Shown here in pieces: positions 1-6,556 of a stretch of DNA of 48,894 nucleotides. The translations under genes were made by a program, and so were the position numbers. The notes under the pieces were generated by a model that saw only the letters and a list, made by a program, of their open reading frames with translations, made no database searches and had not been told where the DNA came from. Source of the DNA: Thermoanaerobaculia bacterium (GTDB taxonomy: Bacteria > Acidobacteriota > Thermoanaerobaculia > Multivoradales > JAHEKO01); assembly GCA_945787635.1 (NCBI GenBank), contig CALZIK010000007.1, forward strand, positions 1 through 48,894, read 5' to 3'. Positions within the stretch are counted from its first letter, which is position 1. Each line of letters opens with the position of its first letter.

Positions 1-141
1 ATCCGATCTCTCGCATTCTCCAAACCGCTCCAGGGCTTGGTCCGATTCGCATCGGCGTGGGACGGCCGCGGACAGCGTGTGCTGCTCTACGGCGGCAAGA
101 AGTACGAAGGCGCTGAGCAGGTCCCGCTCGGGGATCTTTGA
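1..141 (+). CDS. C-terminal end of a protein cut by the left edge (possibly DUF4143-type ATPase)
   Basis: An open frame enters from the left edge and ends at TGA 139-141, giving the last 46 residues of a protein. The peptide reads like a folded C-terminus, with 'SKPLQGLVRF', then 'GQRVLLYGGKKYEGAEQ' and a final 'VPLGDL'. A helix followed by a 'RVLLYGG' strand and a short hydrophobic end resembles the C-terminus of DUF4143 AAA-type ATPases, but 46 residues are too few to assign a family with confidence. There is no gene between its stop and the convergent membrane-protein gene that ends at 194. Confidence 0.45.
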   Translation: MRSLAFSKPLQGLVRFASAWDGRGQRVLLYGGKKYEGAEQVPLGDL

Positions 142-193
142 GCTTGGGACGGGGCCCGCTGGGAGCGACTCGACGGCTGATCAGCCGGAGGTC

Positions 194-796
194 CTACACG
201 AACTCGAGGCGCTTCTCGGGTACGAGGAATGCGACTCCCAAGGCGATGTAAGCGATGGGGAAGAAGAGCAGACCGAAAAACGACAGGATCACCGTCACCT
301 CGCAGAGTCCCGTCGCCAGACTAAACGCCGCGAACGCCAGCAGAGGCAGTCCGAATCGGCGTCCCTGAAGAAGCAGCATGATCCCGAGGATCGCATCGAT
401 GATGCCGAACACGCCGATGCAGACGATCCAGAAGATCGTGGTCACGACCTCGGCACCCGCGGTGGACTCCGAGCCGACGATGGTGAAAAACGACTGGAGC
501 GCAAACGACCCGCCGTAGTTGACCACCGTCCAGGCGATGGTCAGAGCGATGATGACGTCGAGGCCGCGGTAACTGTACCGTTCGTAGAGCATGCGCTTCA
601 GCTCGACGAGCACGTAGATCATCACCGCCCCGAAGATCAGCAGCAGAAAGTCCGAGGCAAAGAGACCGGCCCTGAGCCGGTTCACCTCGAGGTCGAATCC
701 AGCTTGCTCGAGGCCGGCCGCGATGAAGGCGGTGGGCATGAGCCCAGCCGCAGCGATGGCGGCCCAACCAGCGACCAGGAATCGATTGTCATTCAT
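194..796 (-). CDS. DUF2975-like integral membrane protein
   Basis: A 200-residue protein starting at 'MNDNRFLVAGW'. It has about four to five hydrophobic segments: an N-terminal one, 'LLLIFGAVMIYVLVELKRML', 'VIIALTIAWTVVNYGG', a long one around 'FWIVCIGVFGIIDAILG', and a C-terminal pair. The 'LKRMLYERYSYRG' stretch after the second helix recalls DUF2975 proteins, which are usually encoded beside a small YozG-like HTH regulator. That is the arrangement here: the start ATG overlaps the end of the upstream regulator gene (ATGAATGA), so the two are translationally coupled. A longer start at 841 would overlap the regulator gene more deeply and is less likely. The biochemical function of the family is unknown; the pairing suggests membrane-linked signalling to the regulator (inference). 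Confidence 0.75.
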   Translation of the reverse strand: MNDNRFLVAGWAAIAAAGLMPTAFIAAGLEQAGFDLEVNRLRAGLFASDFLLLIFGAVMIYVLVELKRMLYERYSYRGLDVIIALTIAWTVVNYGGSFALQSFFTIVGSESTAGAEVVTTIFWIVCIGVFGIIDAILGIMLLLQGRRFGLPLLAFAAFSLATGLCEVTVILSFFGLLFFPIAYIALGVAFLVPEKRLEFV

Positions 797-1040
797 CTTC
801 CTCCTGCCTTTCCTCAACGTTGGCCTCGACGTCTGTCGCATCGGTGTGCGTCAGCAGATCTCCTGGCTGACACTCGAGTTCTCGGCAGATCGCGTCCAGG
901 GTCGCGAACCGGATGCCTCTCACCTTGCCCGTCTTGAGAAGCGAGAGATTGGTGATGGAGATGCCGACGCGGCCCGATAGCTCGGTGAGCGTCATCTTGC
1001 GCTTCACCAGCATTAGGTCCAGATTTACCGTGATTGCCAT
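789..1040 (-). CDS. XRE/YozG-like helix-turn-helix transcriptional regulator
   Basis: An 83-residue Cro/CI-type regulator. The HTH core is visible: 'MLVKRKMTLTELSGRVGIS' followed by 'ITNLSLLKTGKVRGIRFATL' and 'DAICRELECQPGDLL', the typical ending of the HTH_26/YozG family. The rest is a short acidic tail. I chose ATG 1040 ('MAITVNLDLML') because the upstream region holds a strong promoter and palindrome (1074-1107) rather than coding sequence. The gene is the first of a two-gene operon with the membrane protein that follows, overlapping it by 8 bases. The palindrome over its promoter suggests autoregulation. Confidence 0.85.
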   Translation of the reverse strand: MAITVNLDLMLVKRKMTLTELSGRVGISITNLSLLKTGKVRGIRFATLDAICRELECQPGDLLTHTDATDVEANVEERQEEDE

Positions 1041-1073
1041 CTCGAGCGTCTCTCTATATTTATGTACGCCGTA

Positions 1074-1107
1074 ACAGATTTTATGTTTCACGTAAAATCT
1101 GTGTCAA
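1074..1107 (-). promoter_or_regulatory. Sigma-70-type promoter overlapped by a palindromic operator
   Basis: Read on the minus strand there is TTGACA (1107-1102), an 18-base spacer, and TAAAAT (1083-1078). This is close to the consensus vegetative promoter and lies 38 bases upstream of the HTH regulator start codon. The same bases form an inverted repeat, ACAGATTTTA (1074-1083) against TAAAATCTGT (1093-1102), with an additional GT/AC pair inside. A repressor bound here would cover both the -35 and -10 elements. Binding by the adjacent regulator is inferred from position. Confidence 0.75.
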
Positions 1108-1166
1108 GTGGGTTGAGTGGGAGGTGCGATCGCCGGCGAAGAGCCCGGGGGCGTAGAATTCCAAGG

Positions 1167-1670
1167 GTGAAGGACGACTCGAGGAGACCTGAGGCTTCTG
1201 ACGACCGCGAGATCGAGCGAGAGATCCGGTCGCAGCGCAAGTTCTCGATAGCTGAGGCGATCGGGCGTGAGGGCGCCGACCTCATGAAGGGCGCTTCGCC
1301 GGTAACCCGCCGTCGCCAAGCGGAGCTCGAGGTCGAGCAATACTTGGAAGAGCATCTCGAGGACTCCGAAGGCGCGCTGCGCATCGTTCTCGTGCGCCGC
1401 GTTCGCGAGAGCGAGATTCTCCTGGAGAGCCGCTACAGCGAGGCGCTCGAGGCCCTGAGGCGGATTGCCGAACAGGTCGTGACCTCCGAGTCCCGCTTGC
1501 GCCAGCTGGTTCGAGCGGTCGACGCCGAGTGGGGCCGGATCTACTCCGAGCAGCCGTTCTTTGAGCTCGAGGGACGAGCTGCCCACTGCGACGACCCGTA
1601 CACACTCTCCTCGGTGAGGGAGGCGCTCGCTCGATTGCTCGAAGTACTAGAGCCACCGCGAGGCAGTTAG
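1167..1670 (+). CDS. Hypothetical helical protein
   Basis: A 167-residue protein read from GTG 1167 ('VKDDSRRPEASDD'). Upstream in-frame sequence runs into the promoter/operator of the divergent regulator, so an earlier start at 1062 is not credible. The protein is charged and mostly helical: 'EIEREIRSQRKFSIAEAIGR' near the N-terminus, 'LMKGASPVTRRRQAELEVEQ' next, then alternating Glu/Arg helices and a 'DDPYTLSSVREALARLLEVL' end. It has no signal peptide or membrane segment. I do not recognise a catalytic motif; the style matches conserved hypotheticals found in acidobacterial genomes (impression from memory, not checked). It stands alone, with relic DNA downstream. Confidence 0.65.
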   Translation: MKDDSRRPEASDDREIEREIRSQRKFSIAEAIGREGADLMKGASPVTRRRQAELEVEQYLEEHLEDSEGALRIVLVRRVRESEILLESRYSEALEALRRIAEQVVTSESRLRQLVRAVDAEWGRIYSEQPFFELEGRAAHCDDPYTLSSVREALARLLEVLEPPRGS

Positions 1671-1909
1671 AGCGCTCGTCGAGAAGAGGTGCCTGGCCCG
1701 CAAGATGCGAGCTGACCTCTCCGTGGAGGTGCAACCCGTTTCTTGGGGAGCCGGGCCGCCGGTGGGCAGAGCCGACGGTTCGACCTTCTTTAGTCCCTAG
1801 CTCGTGGCCGGCGTGCTCCACAAGTTCGTGTCGGGGCGGCTGGAGGAAAGAGCGCGTTAGCGGAAAGGTGGGTGCGCGGCTGTCGAGCGTGAGCCCCTGT
1901 TGCGGGAGG

Positions 1910-2161
1910 CTACTCCAGGTGCACCGACACGGTCCCACCGACTGCCTCGATGTGATGCCGCCACTCCCGCTGGGCCGCGCCGAGATGGAGCAGATAGCGT
2001 CCGGTGGAAAGCCTGCCGAGGGCCAGCTCACCGGTGTCCGAGAACCTCATCGCCGCCGATACGCCGGATAGATACGGCGCGATCTCGAAACCATCCGCCG
2101 AGTAGAGGCCGAGATAGTCGACCGCCTCTTCAGTCCCATTCCGAACCTCCTCTCGTTTGGC
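1910..2161 (-). pseudogene. C-terminal remnant of a beta-rich protein
   Basis: An 83-codon open frame without a start codon begins right after an in-frame TGA (2164-2162) and ends at TAG 1912-1910. The peptide is clearly protein-like: 'EEAVDYLGLYSADGFEIAPY', 'MRFSDTGELALGRLSTGRYL', and an end 'IEAVGGTVSVHLE', as in beta-sandwich domains. No upstream frame continues it, so the 5' part of the gene is missing. The family is not recognised. Confidence 0.5.
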
Positions 2162-2375
2162 TCAACCTTGAGCTGAATCTAGTAAACGTCTTCTCCGTGT
2201 CCCCAAACACGACTTTTCTGACGGTTCTCGCCTATCGGTTCCAGGCCAATGCGTCGGCCAAAGTGCCGTGAATGGCGCGGGGAGGCAACGAGGTCGCGTG
2301 CCATGGGAATCTCGCCTCTACTCTGGAGGGGGCCGAGCGCTGGGCACCGAGCTTCAGATCGTTGCCGGCTGACAT

Positions 2376-2416
2376 CGCCGGCGAGGTGCCCGGGAAAAAA
2401 GGGCACCCCGCCGGCG
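2376..2416 (-). terminator. Strong hairpin, probable terminator of the small-gene pair
   Basis: Starting 15 bases beyond the stop of the 60-residue gene there is a long hairpin. Arms GGTGCCC and GGGCACC flank a loop containing six A (six T on the minus strand), and outside them lie two copies of the self-complementary CGCCGGCG. The stem is about 15 to 16 bp with one mismatch. It has no T tract after the stem, so a factor-independent role is probable but not certain. Confidence 0.5.
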
Positions 2417-2431
2417 AGGTGTCTCGGTCTT

Positions 2432-2614
2432 CTACTTGGCCTTGAATGCCTTGAAGCTGGCATCGGGTTCGAGGCTGTAGTCCTCGGGCACGTCCCGCTC
2501 AACGAGCTTGACGCCCTTTTCGGGCTCCAGCTCCACCGATACGACATCCAGCGGTGTCGGCCGGAAGGACGCAATAGGTTGGCCTTTGGCATCGGTTGCG
2601 ATCATGATCTTCAT
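2432..2614 (-). CDS. Small hypothetical protein (60 aa)
   Basis: A 60-residue acidic protein with start ATG 2614 preceded by an AGAGGAG ribosome site at good spacing. The sequence opens with a strand 'MKIMIATDAKGQPIASFRP', continues with 'DVVSVELEPEKGVKLVERDV' and ends 'DASFKAFKAK'. It has no signal peptide or membrane segment. It lies 55 bases downstream of the 77-residue gene on the same strand and is followed by a hairpin, so the two small genes probably form a transcription unit. The fold may be a small beta-sheet protein; function unknown. Confidence 0.65.
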   Translation of the reverse strand: MKIMIATDAKGQPIASFRPTPLDVVSVELEPEKGVKLVERDVPEDYSLEPDASFKAFKAK

Positions 2615-2669
2615 TGGGTTGCTCCTCTTGTGTCGTTGGTTATCGTTTGGTTCCGGTTCCGAGGTTCCG

Positions 2670-2903
2670 TCAGTCCATCTGCTCGGCGTAGAAGCGGAAG
2701 GCCATCGCGCCTCCGCCCAAGACTCGCAGCCGAACCTGGTACCGCCTCGGGCTTCGGCGCACCGTGACGTGCTCGATCCTCAGCTCGGAGTTGCCTGACG
2801 TCGGTCCAACCACGACTGCGTCGTGACTGGAAAGCGCCGAGCCCGAAATGTTCCACGTTCCGGTGGTGTTCCCGTTCTGGGTTACGGTTCCTGTCGTCCA
2901 TGC
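2670..2903 (-). CDS. Small hypothetical beta-rich protein (77 aa)
   Basis: A 77-residue protein starting 'MAWTTGTVTQNGNTTGTWNI'. The start is fixed by an excellent ribosome site, AAAGGAGGG, ten bases or so upstream of ATG 2903; a longer reading to 2984 would run through that site. The sequence alternates polar and hydrophobic residues ('SSHDAVVVGPTSGNSELRIE', 'RYQVRLRVLGGGAMAFRFYA'), as expected for a small all-beta protein. It is Thr/Asn/Gly-rich at the start with no signal peptide. It is encoded just upstream of the 60-residue gene. Neither product is recognised. Confidence 0.65.
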   Translation of the reverse strand, partial: AWTTGTVTQNGNTTGTWNISGSALSSHDAVVVGPTSGNSELRIEHVTVRRSPRRYQVRLRVLGGGAMAFRFYAEQMD

Positions 2904-3086
2904 CATTTCCTGTCCCTCCTTTGTTTGCGCCAGGCCCTTCGCGGACTCGGCCAATTTGGTTACTCCCACTAGGACGGGCGGCACAGCCCGAGTGTCTCAC
3001 CTGCGAGCCGCAAAAGACTCCTCGACCGCGTCAAGACGGGCGACACGCCCGCCGGCCGCAAAGAGCAAACGGATCGTGCTTCGTGC

Positions 3087-3452
3087 TCAAGAGGCCAGGA
3101 AGGGATCGCGGGCGCATGCATTTTGCCCCGGCAAGCGACTTCGCCGGTCTCTATCTCCCAGCCTCAACCGCTTCACGGCGATCGGGCAACGGATCATGTA
3201 CCGGCCGAGGCGCACCGCGTCCTTGCGCTCCTCGACCCGCACCGCTCCGTGGGCCGAGAAGCCGCTGCGGGGGCAGGTTCGGTGGTTGTCGACGATCGCC
3301 TCGGTGACGAGGTCCTTCTCCAACAGCATCCGCAGCACCTCGGCACGGAACAGACGTTCCACGTGCGGGGAGTCGAACCAGGCAAGCGGCCGGAAGGTGC
3401 CGTCGGAAAAAGAGCTACCGTCCGTCAGCGTTATTTCAAGGACTTGTGAAGA
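3087..3452 (-). pseudogene. IS91-like (Y2-type) transposase remnant
   Basis: An open frame with no natural start opens after an in-frame TGA near 3453. It contains 'DGTFRPLAWFDSPHVERLFR', then a helix 'AEVLRMLLEKDLVTEAIV', then 'SGFSAHGAVRVEERKDAVRL' and 'GRYMIRCPIAVKRL'. The order of these elements, in particular 'SGFSxH...RV...RLxRYMIRCP', matches the middle of IS91/IS801-family transposases (putative transposase, Y2 type). The N-terminal zinc-binding part and the C-terminus are absent, and sequence after 'AVKRL' is unrelated. It is a decayed fragment. Confidence 0.55.
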
Positions 3453-3470
3453 TCAAAGTCGATCCGGGAG

Positions 3471-3521
3471 GGGTTCCAATTCTCTCCCGTTAGGGTGACC
3501 CAAAGGGATCACTTGGAACCC
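3471..3521. repeat. Hairpin element with 9-bp perfect inverted repeat
   Basis: GGGTTCCAA (3471-3479) and TTGGAACCC (3513-3521) are perfect inverted repeats around a 33-base interior. The interior includes CTCTCCCGTTAGGGTGACCC. The second half of the element resembles 12416-12448 and the first half resembles 11722-11755, so this belongs to a family of short dispersed elements in the window. It lies between the transposase relic and the end of the pentaheme gene. A 14-bp palindrome TTTCCCGCGGGAAA follows at 3539-3552 and might act as the terminator of the cytochrome operon. Confidence 0.5.
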
Positions 3522-3574
3522 GGCCTGCGGCCGCAGACTTTCCCGCGGGAAAATCCCGAAGCTTCCGAGTCTTC

Positions 3575-5224
3575 TTAGCGGGCGCCCCCGCCCACGCGGG
3601 ATTGGTCTTTGGCCTCAGCCAGAGCGACTGCCGACCTGTCGGCGTTGGCCTTGTAGTAGCCCACGAATCGATTGGTCTCATGGGAGTCGTAGGCTTCGAG
3701 GTTCCGCGCCCAGCGGTAGCCGATGGTCTGGTAGAAGAGCCCGACCGAGACCTGTACCGAGTTGACGCCCTCCGGGAGCGAGACCCGATACCGAATGCTG
3801 TCGCCACCCGCGTCGAAATCGTCGTCGTCGGATGCGGCTCCACGGACGGCGATGGCAGCCTCGGTTGTCGACTTGTCGAAGCCCTCGGGCAGCAGGCGGT
3901 TGTCCTTGGCGTAGGCGACGCCCGCCAGAAGTGAGGTCGTCACCTCGTTTTTGTAGTCGTGGATGATCGGCTCGTAGATCTGCACCTGATCGGCGCTGGT
4001 GATCTCTTCATAGTGGGGCTCGTAGGTTTGGGGATCGGCGTCGTTGTCGTTGCCCGCGATCGAGCCGTCGGGACCGAGCGCTCCGGACTCGAAGACCGTC
4101 AGGCCGCTCTCATCACGGACCGTTACGTGCAGCCAAGCGCGGCGCGACGGATAGGCAGTCGGCAGCTTGTGACCAGCCAGGTTGGTGACGCTGATGTCGA
4201 TGAGTGCTTCGGAGTCCGACACCTGAAGGCCGGTGACCTCGATGCGGGCAGCACTCGATTGCAGATGAACCAGCGTTGCCTGGGCGGATTGTTCGAGTTC
4301 CGCGACCGGCGTCGTCACCCCGAGCTCGTCCCGGTACTTGTTGAGTATCTGAAGCATGAAGGCGTTGCCGCCGCGGAAGACATGGCGCGAGACGTTGTCT
4401 CGGGGCTCACCCAGAACCGAGGCAATCGGGACGGGCACGTCCACCTCGGGCATATGACAATCCTGGCAGCTCTGCGTGCCTTCGTAAGCGCTGTGCTTCC
4501 ATTCGAGATAGGGCACCTGCTCGGGGAAATCGCCGATGACTTGGCCCTCGCCATCCGTCGCGGGTGTGAACAGCGTGTGGCAGGTGGCGCAGAGCTCCGA
4601 GCGCTGGATGTGCAGCCCTTCGGCCGGCAAAAGTGCCGATGCTGAGTGCATGACCCTCTGGAGCCCGGGAGCGATTTCGTACGGCCCGTAGACTTTGCCT
4701 TGCTCCGGCAGGGACGGCTCGATGAGGTAGCCACCGTCGAAGCTCGTGTGTTCGCCCAGGTTCTCCGCCGAGATCTGGTGACACACCGTGCAGGACACGC
4801 CGTCGGCGCCGAGCTGCTGCTCTTGGGGCGTGAAGCCGCCCTCGAGATAGCGGAGGATCTCGCCGGACCGTTCGTTCGCTACTGCCTGGGTTCGAAACAT
4901 GGGCATGTGGCAGACCGAGCAGGTGTCTTCGATCATCGCCTGCAAGTGCGGGCGATCTGCGATCTCGCGGCGCACGGCCGCTTGCCAATACGGGTCCTTG
5001 GCGGATTGTGCCATCAGGGACGCGCGCCAGGTATGGCCGATCGAAAGGGTCTCTCCCCCGGCGTCGACCATGTTGCTGTGGCAGCCGATGCATTGGTCGG
5101 AGGTGACGAAAGTGGGCTGGGGTCCATCCGGTGTGACCGCGGGAGCCGCCGGCGAAGCTGCGGTGGCCAGCGCAATAGAAAACGCGGTCATCATCCCGAG
5201 TTTCATCAGCCGCTTACCAGCCAT
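3575..5224 (-). CDS. Secreted pentaheme c-type cytochrome with C-terminal beta domain
   Basis: A 549-residue exported multiheme cytochrome. Start ATG 5224 ('MAGKRLMKLGMMTAFSIALA') follows a GGAGGG ribosome site and gives a signal peptide of about 28 residues; a start at 5278 would spoil it. Five CXXCH haem sites lie at residues 45 (CIGCH), 102 (CSVCH), 145 (CTVCH), 212 (CATCH) and 253 (CQDCH). From about residue 320 there is a beta-sandwich-like domain with 'VTNLAGHKLPTAYPSRRAWL'. The protein is a paralogue of the product of 46570-47940, which shares haem order and the 'AGHxxPT' motif. The gene overlaps the upstream cytochrome-barrel gene by 11 bases, so the two are coupled and probably work together in periplasmic or outer-membrane electron transfer. 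The electron donor and acceptor are unknown. Confidence 0.85.
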   Translation of the reverse strand: MAGKRLMKLGMMTAFSIALATAASPAAPAVTPDGPQPTFVTSDQCIGCHSNMVDAGGETLSIGHTWRASLMAQSAKDPYWQAAVRREIADRPHLQAMIEDTCSVCHMPMFRTQAVANERSGEILRYLEGGFTPQEQQLGADGVSCTVCHQISAENLGEHTSFDGGYLIEPSLPEQGKVYGPYEIAPGLQRVMHSASALLPAEGLHIQRSELCATCHTLFTPATDGEGQVIGDFPEQVPYLEWKHSAYEGTQSCQDCHMPEVDVPVPIASVLGEPRDNVSRHVFRGGNAFMLQILNKYRDELGVTTPVAELEQSAQATLVHLQSSAARIEVTGLQVSDSEALIDISVTNLAGHKLPTAYPSRRAWLHVTVRDESGLTVFESGALGPDGSIAGNDNDADPQTYEPHYEEITSADQVQIYEPIIHDYKNEVTTSLLAGVAYAKDNRLLPEGFDKSTTEAAIAVRGAASDDDDFDAGGDSIRYRVSLPEGVNSVQVSVGLFYQTIGYRWARNLEAYDSHETNRFVGYYKANADRSAVALAEAKDQSRVGGGAR

Positions 5225-6290
5225 CGAAAAACCCTCCGTCGAACCAGTCCCACAGCAGATACGTGACGAGTTGCGCATCCCGCCCCGCGGTCTCAGTCAC
5301 CGGAACGCGTATTCCCAGGTTGAAGAGTATGTGCTGGCGTGTATTGAGTGCCACCTGGCACTGCGGCACGAGATCGATCTTTGTCTTGGCGCCAGAGGCC
5401 AGGTCCCGGACCGAGAGCACCTCGAGCATCGGTGACCAGGCGCGGCCAAACTCGCCGCCGCTCGTCCAGGTCTTGCCTAGCGCCAGTCGGAGTCCCAGCT
5501 CGTCATCGAATCCGCCTTCGGTCGGGAACTCGGCGAATGCATGCGCCTGGAAGAAGGCGTCGGAAGCGAGCAGTCTTCCCCAGGTCGCGAACGGCTCGAG
5601 CACCGTTGTGCCCTTGCCGAGCCCTTTGTCCTCGTCACCGCTCGGCAGAATCACCTCGCCGCCGAGGCTGACGATGTTGCCGCTGGCCAGATTGCTGTAG
5701 ACGGTGTGTTTGTAGCCGAGCGCGATGTCGCCGACTCCGGTCTCGCGGCTTCCGGTGGGTGAATCGACGCTGGCGAGTGGCACCGCGATCTCCACCATGC
5801 CGACCGGACCAAAGCGTTTCTCGTAGAGAATCTCCAGCTCAGATGCGTCCCCGTCGCCGCTGGCGGTGAACACCGCTTCGTCCTCGGGGAAGGCCTTTTC
5901 CGTGAAGAGCGGTCGTGGCAGGTTGAACTCGCCGCGCGGCCAGCGCGGGTCGTCGCACAAGGTGCGGACGTGGACGAGGATCTTCTCGATCTCGTCGCCC
6001 GTCAGCGCGTCGCCGAAGGCCGGCATCATGCGACCGAACGCCCGCACCGGTCCGCCCTCGTGGATGATGGCGTACCAGTCCGGGTCCGGCTCCCTGGAAG
6101 CGAACTCGCAGTCGGAGAAATCGGGCACCGGTGTCTCGAACGCCAGGTCTTGTTGAGCTCTTCCCTTGCCGTCGGCGCCGTGGCAGCTCGCGCAGGCGCT
6201 TGCGTAGAGCCCCGCTGGGCTTCTGTCCTGGGCCGACGAGATGGCCGCTAACAGCAGCAGAGCCGCGAAGATCAAGGGTGGCTGTCTCAT
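5214..6290 (-). CDS. c-type cytochrome fused to a putative outer-membrane beta-barrel
   Basis: A 358-residue protein with a signal peptide ('MRQPPLIFAALLLLAAISSA'), a single haem site CASCH (residues 33-37) and a likely distal Met in 'FGRMMPAFGDAL', together forming a class I cytochrome c domain of about 110 residues. The remaining 220 residues carry no haem motif and read as alternating amphipathic strands separated by charged turns ('GVGDIALGYKHTVYSNLASG', 'SDAFFQAHAFAEFPTEGG', 'QHILFNLGIRVPV'), as in small outer-membrane transporter-like barrels. The protein ends in an aromatic stretch. It is the first gene of an operon with the pentaheme cytochrome. A monohaem domain joined to a barrel is unusual; an outer-membrane electron conduit is a hypothesis, not shown. 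Confidence 0.75.
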   Translation of the reverse strand: MRQPPLIFAALLLLAAISSAQDRSPAGLYASACASCHGADGKGRAQQDLAFETPVPDFSDCEFASREPDPDWYAIIHEGGPVRAFGRMMPAFGDALTGDEIEKILVHVRTLCDDPRWPRGEFNLPRPLFTEKAFPEDEAVFTASGDGDASELEILYEKRFGPVGMVEIAVPLASVDSPTGSRETGVGDIALGYKHTVYSNLASGNIVSLGGEVILPSGDEDKGLGKGTTVLEPFATWGRLLASDAFFQAHAFAEFPTEGGFDDELGLRLALGKTWTSGGEFGRAWSPMLEVLSVRDLASGAKTKIDLVPQCQVALNTRQHILFNLGIRVPVTETAGRDAQLVTYLLWDWFDGGFFDGW

Positions 6291-6556
6291 CTGTTCTTCC
6301 TCAAGCCTGACAAGCGTACAAGAGTTGGGCTCGGCGCTCGCCTGCCATCCCCTGAGAGGCAGGGCTCGACGAAAAGGTTCCCAAGATTCGGCCCTACCTG
6401 TCCCAGCGACGGCCGAGCCGGATTATTCGGCGTGGGACTCGGTGGTGGGACTGAACATGGCGATCTCGTCGAGAGGGGCTCGACACATTGATAGTGTTTG
6501 CCTTCGAGTTACGCGCACCGATGGCTGGCAGCCTTCCGCTCTCAACGAAGCCCTCA

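Noticed and set aside
1062-1166. Longer N-terminus for the 167-residue gene starting at ATG 1062
   Set aside because: This stretch is the promoter and operator of the divergent regulator; the added residues look non-coding.
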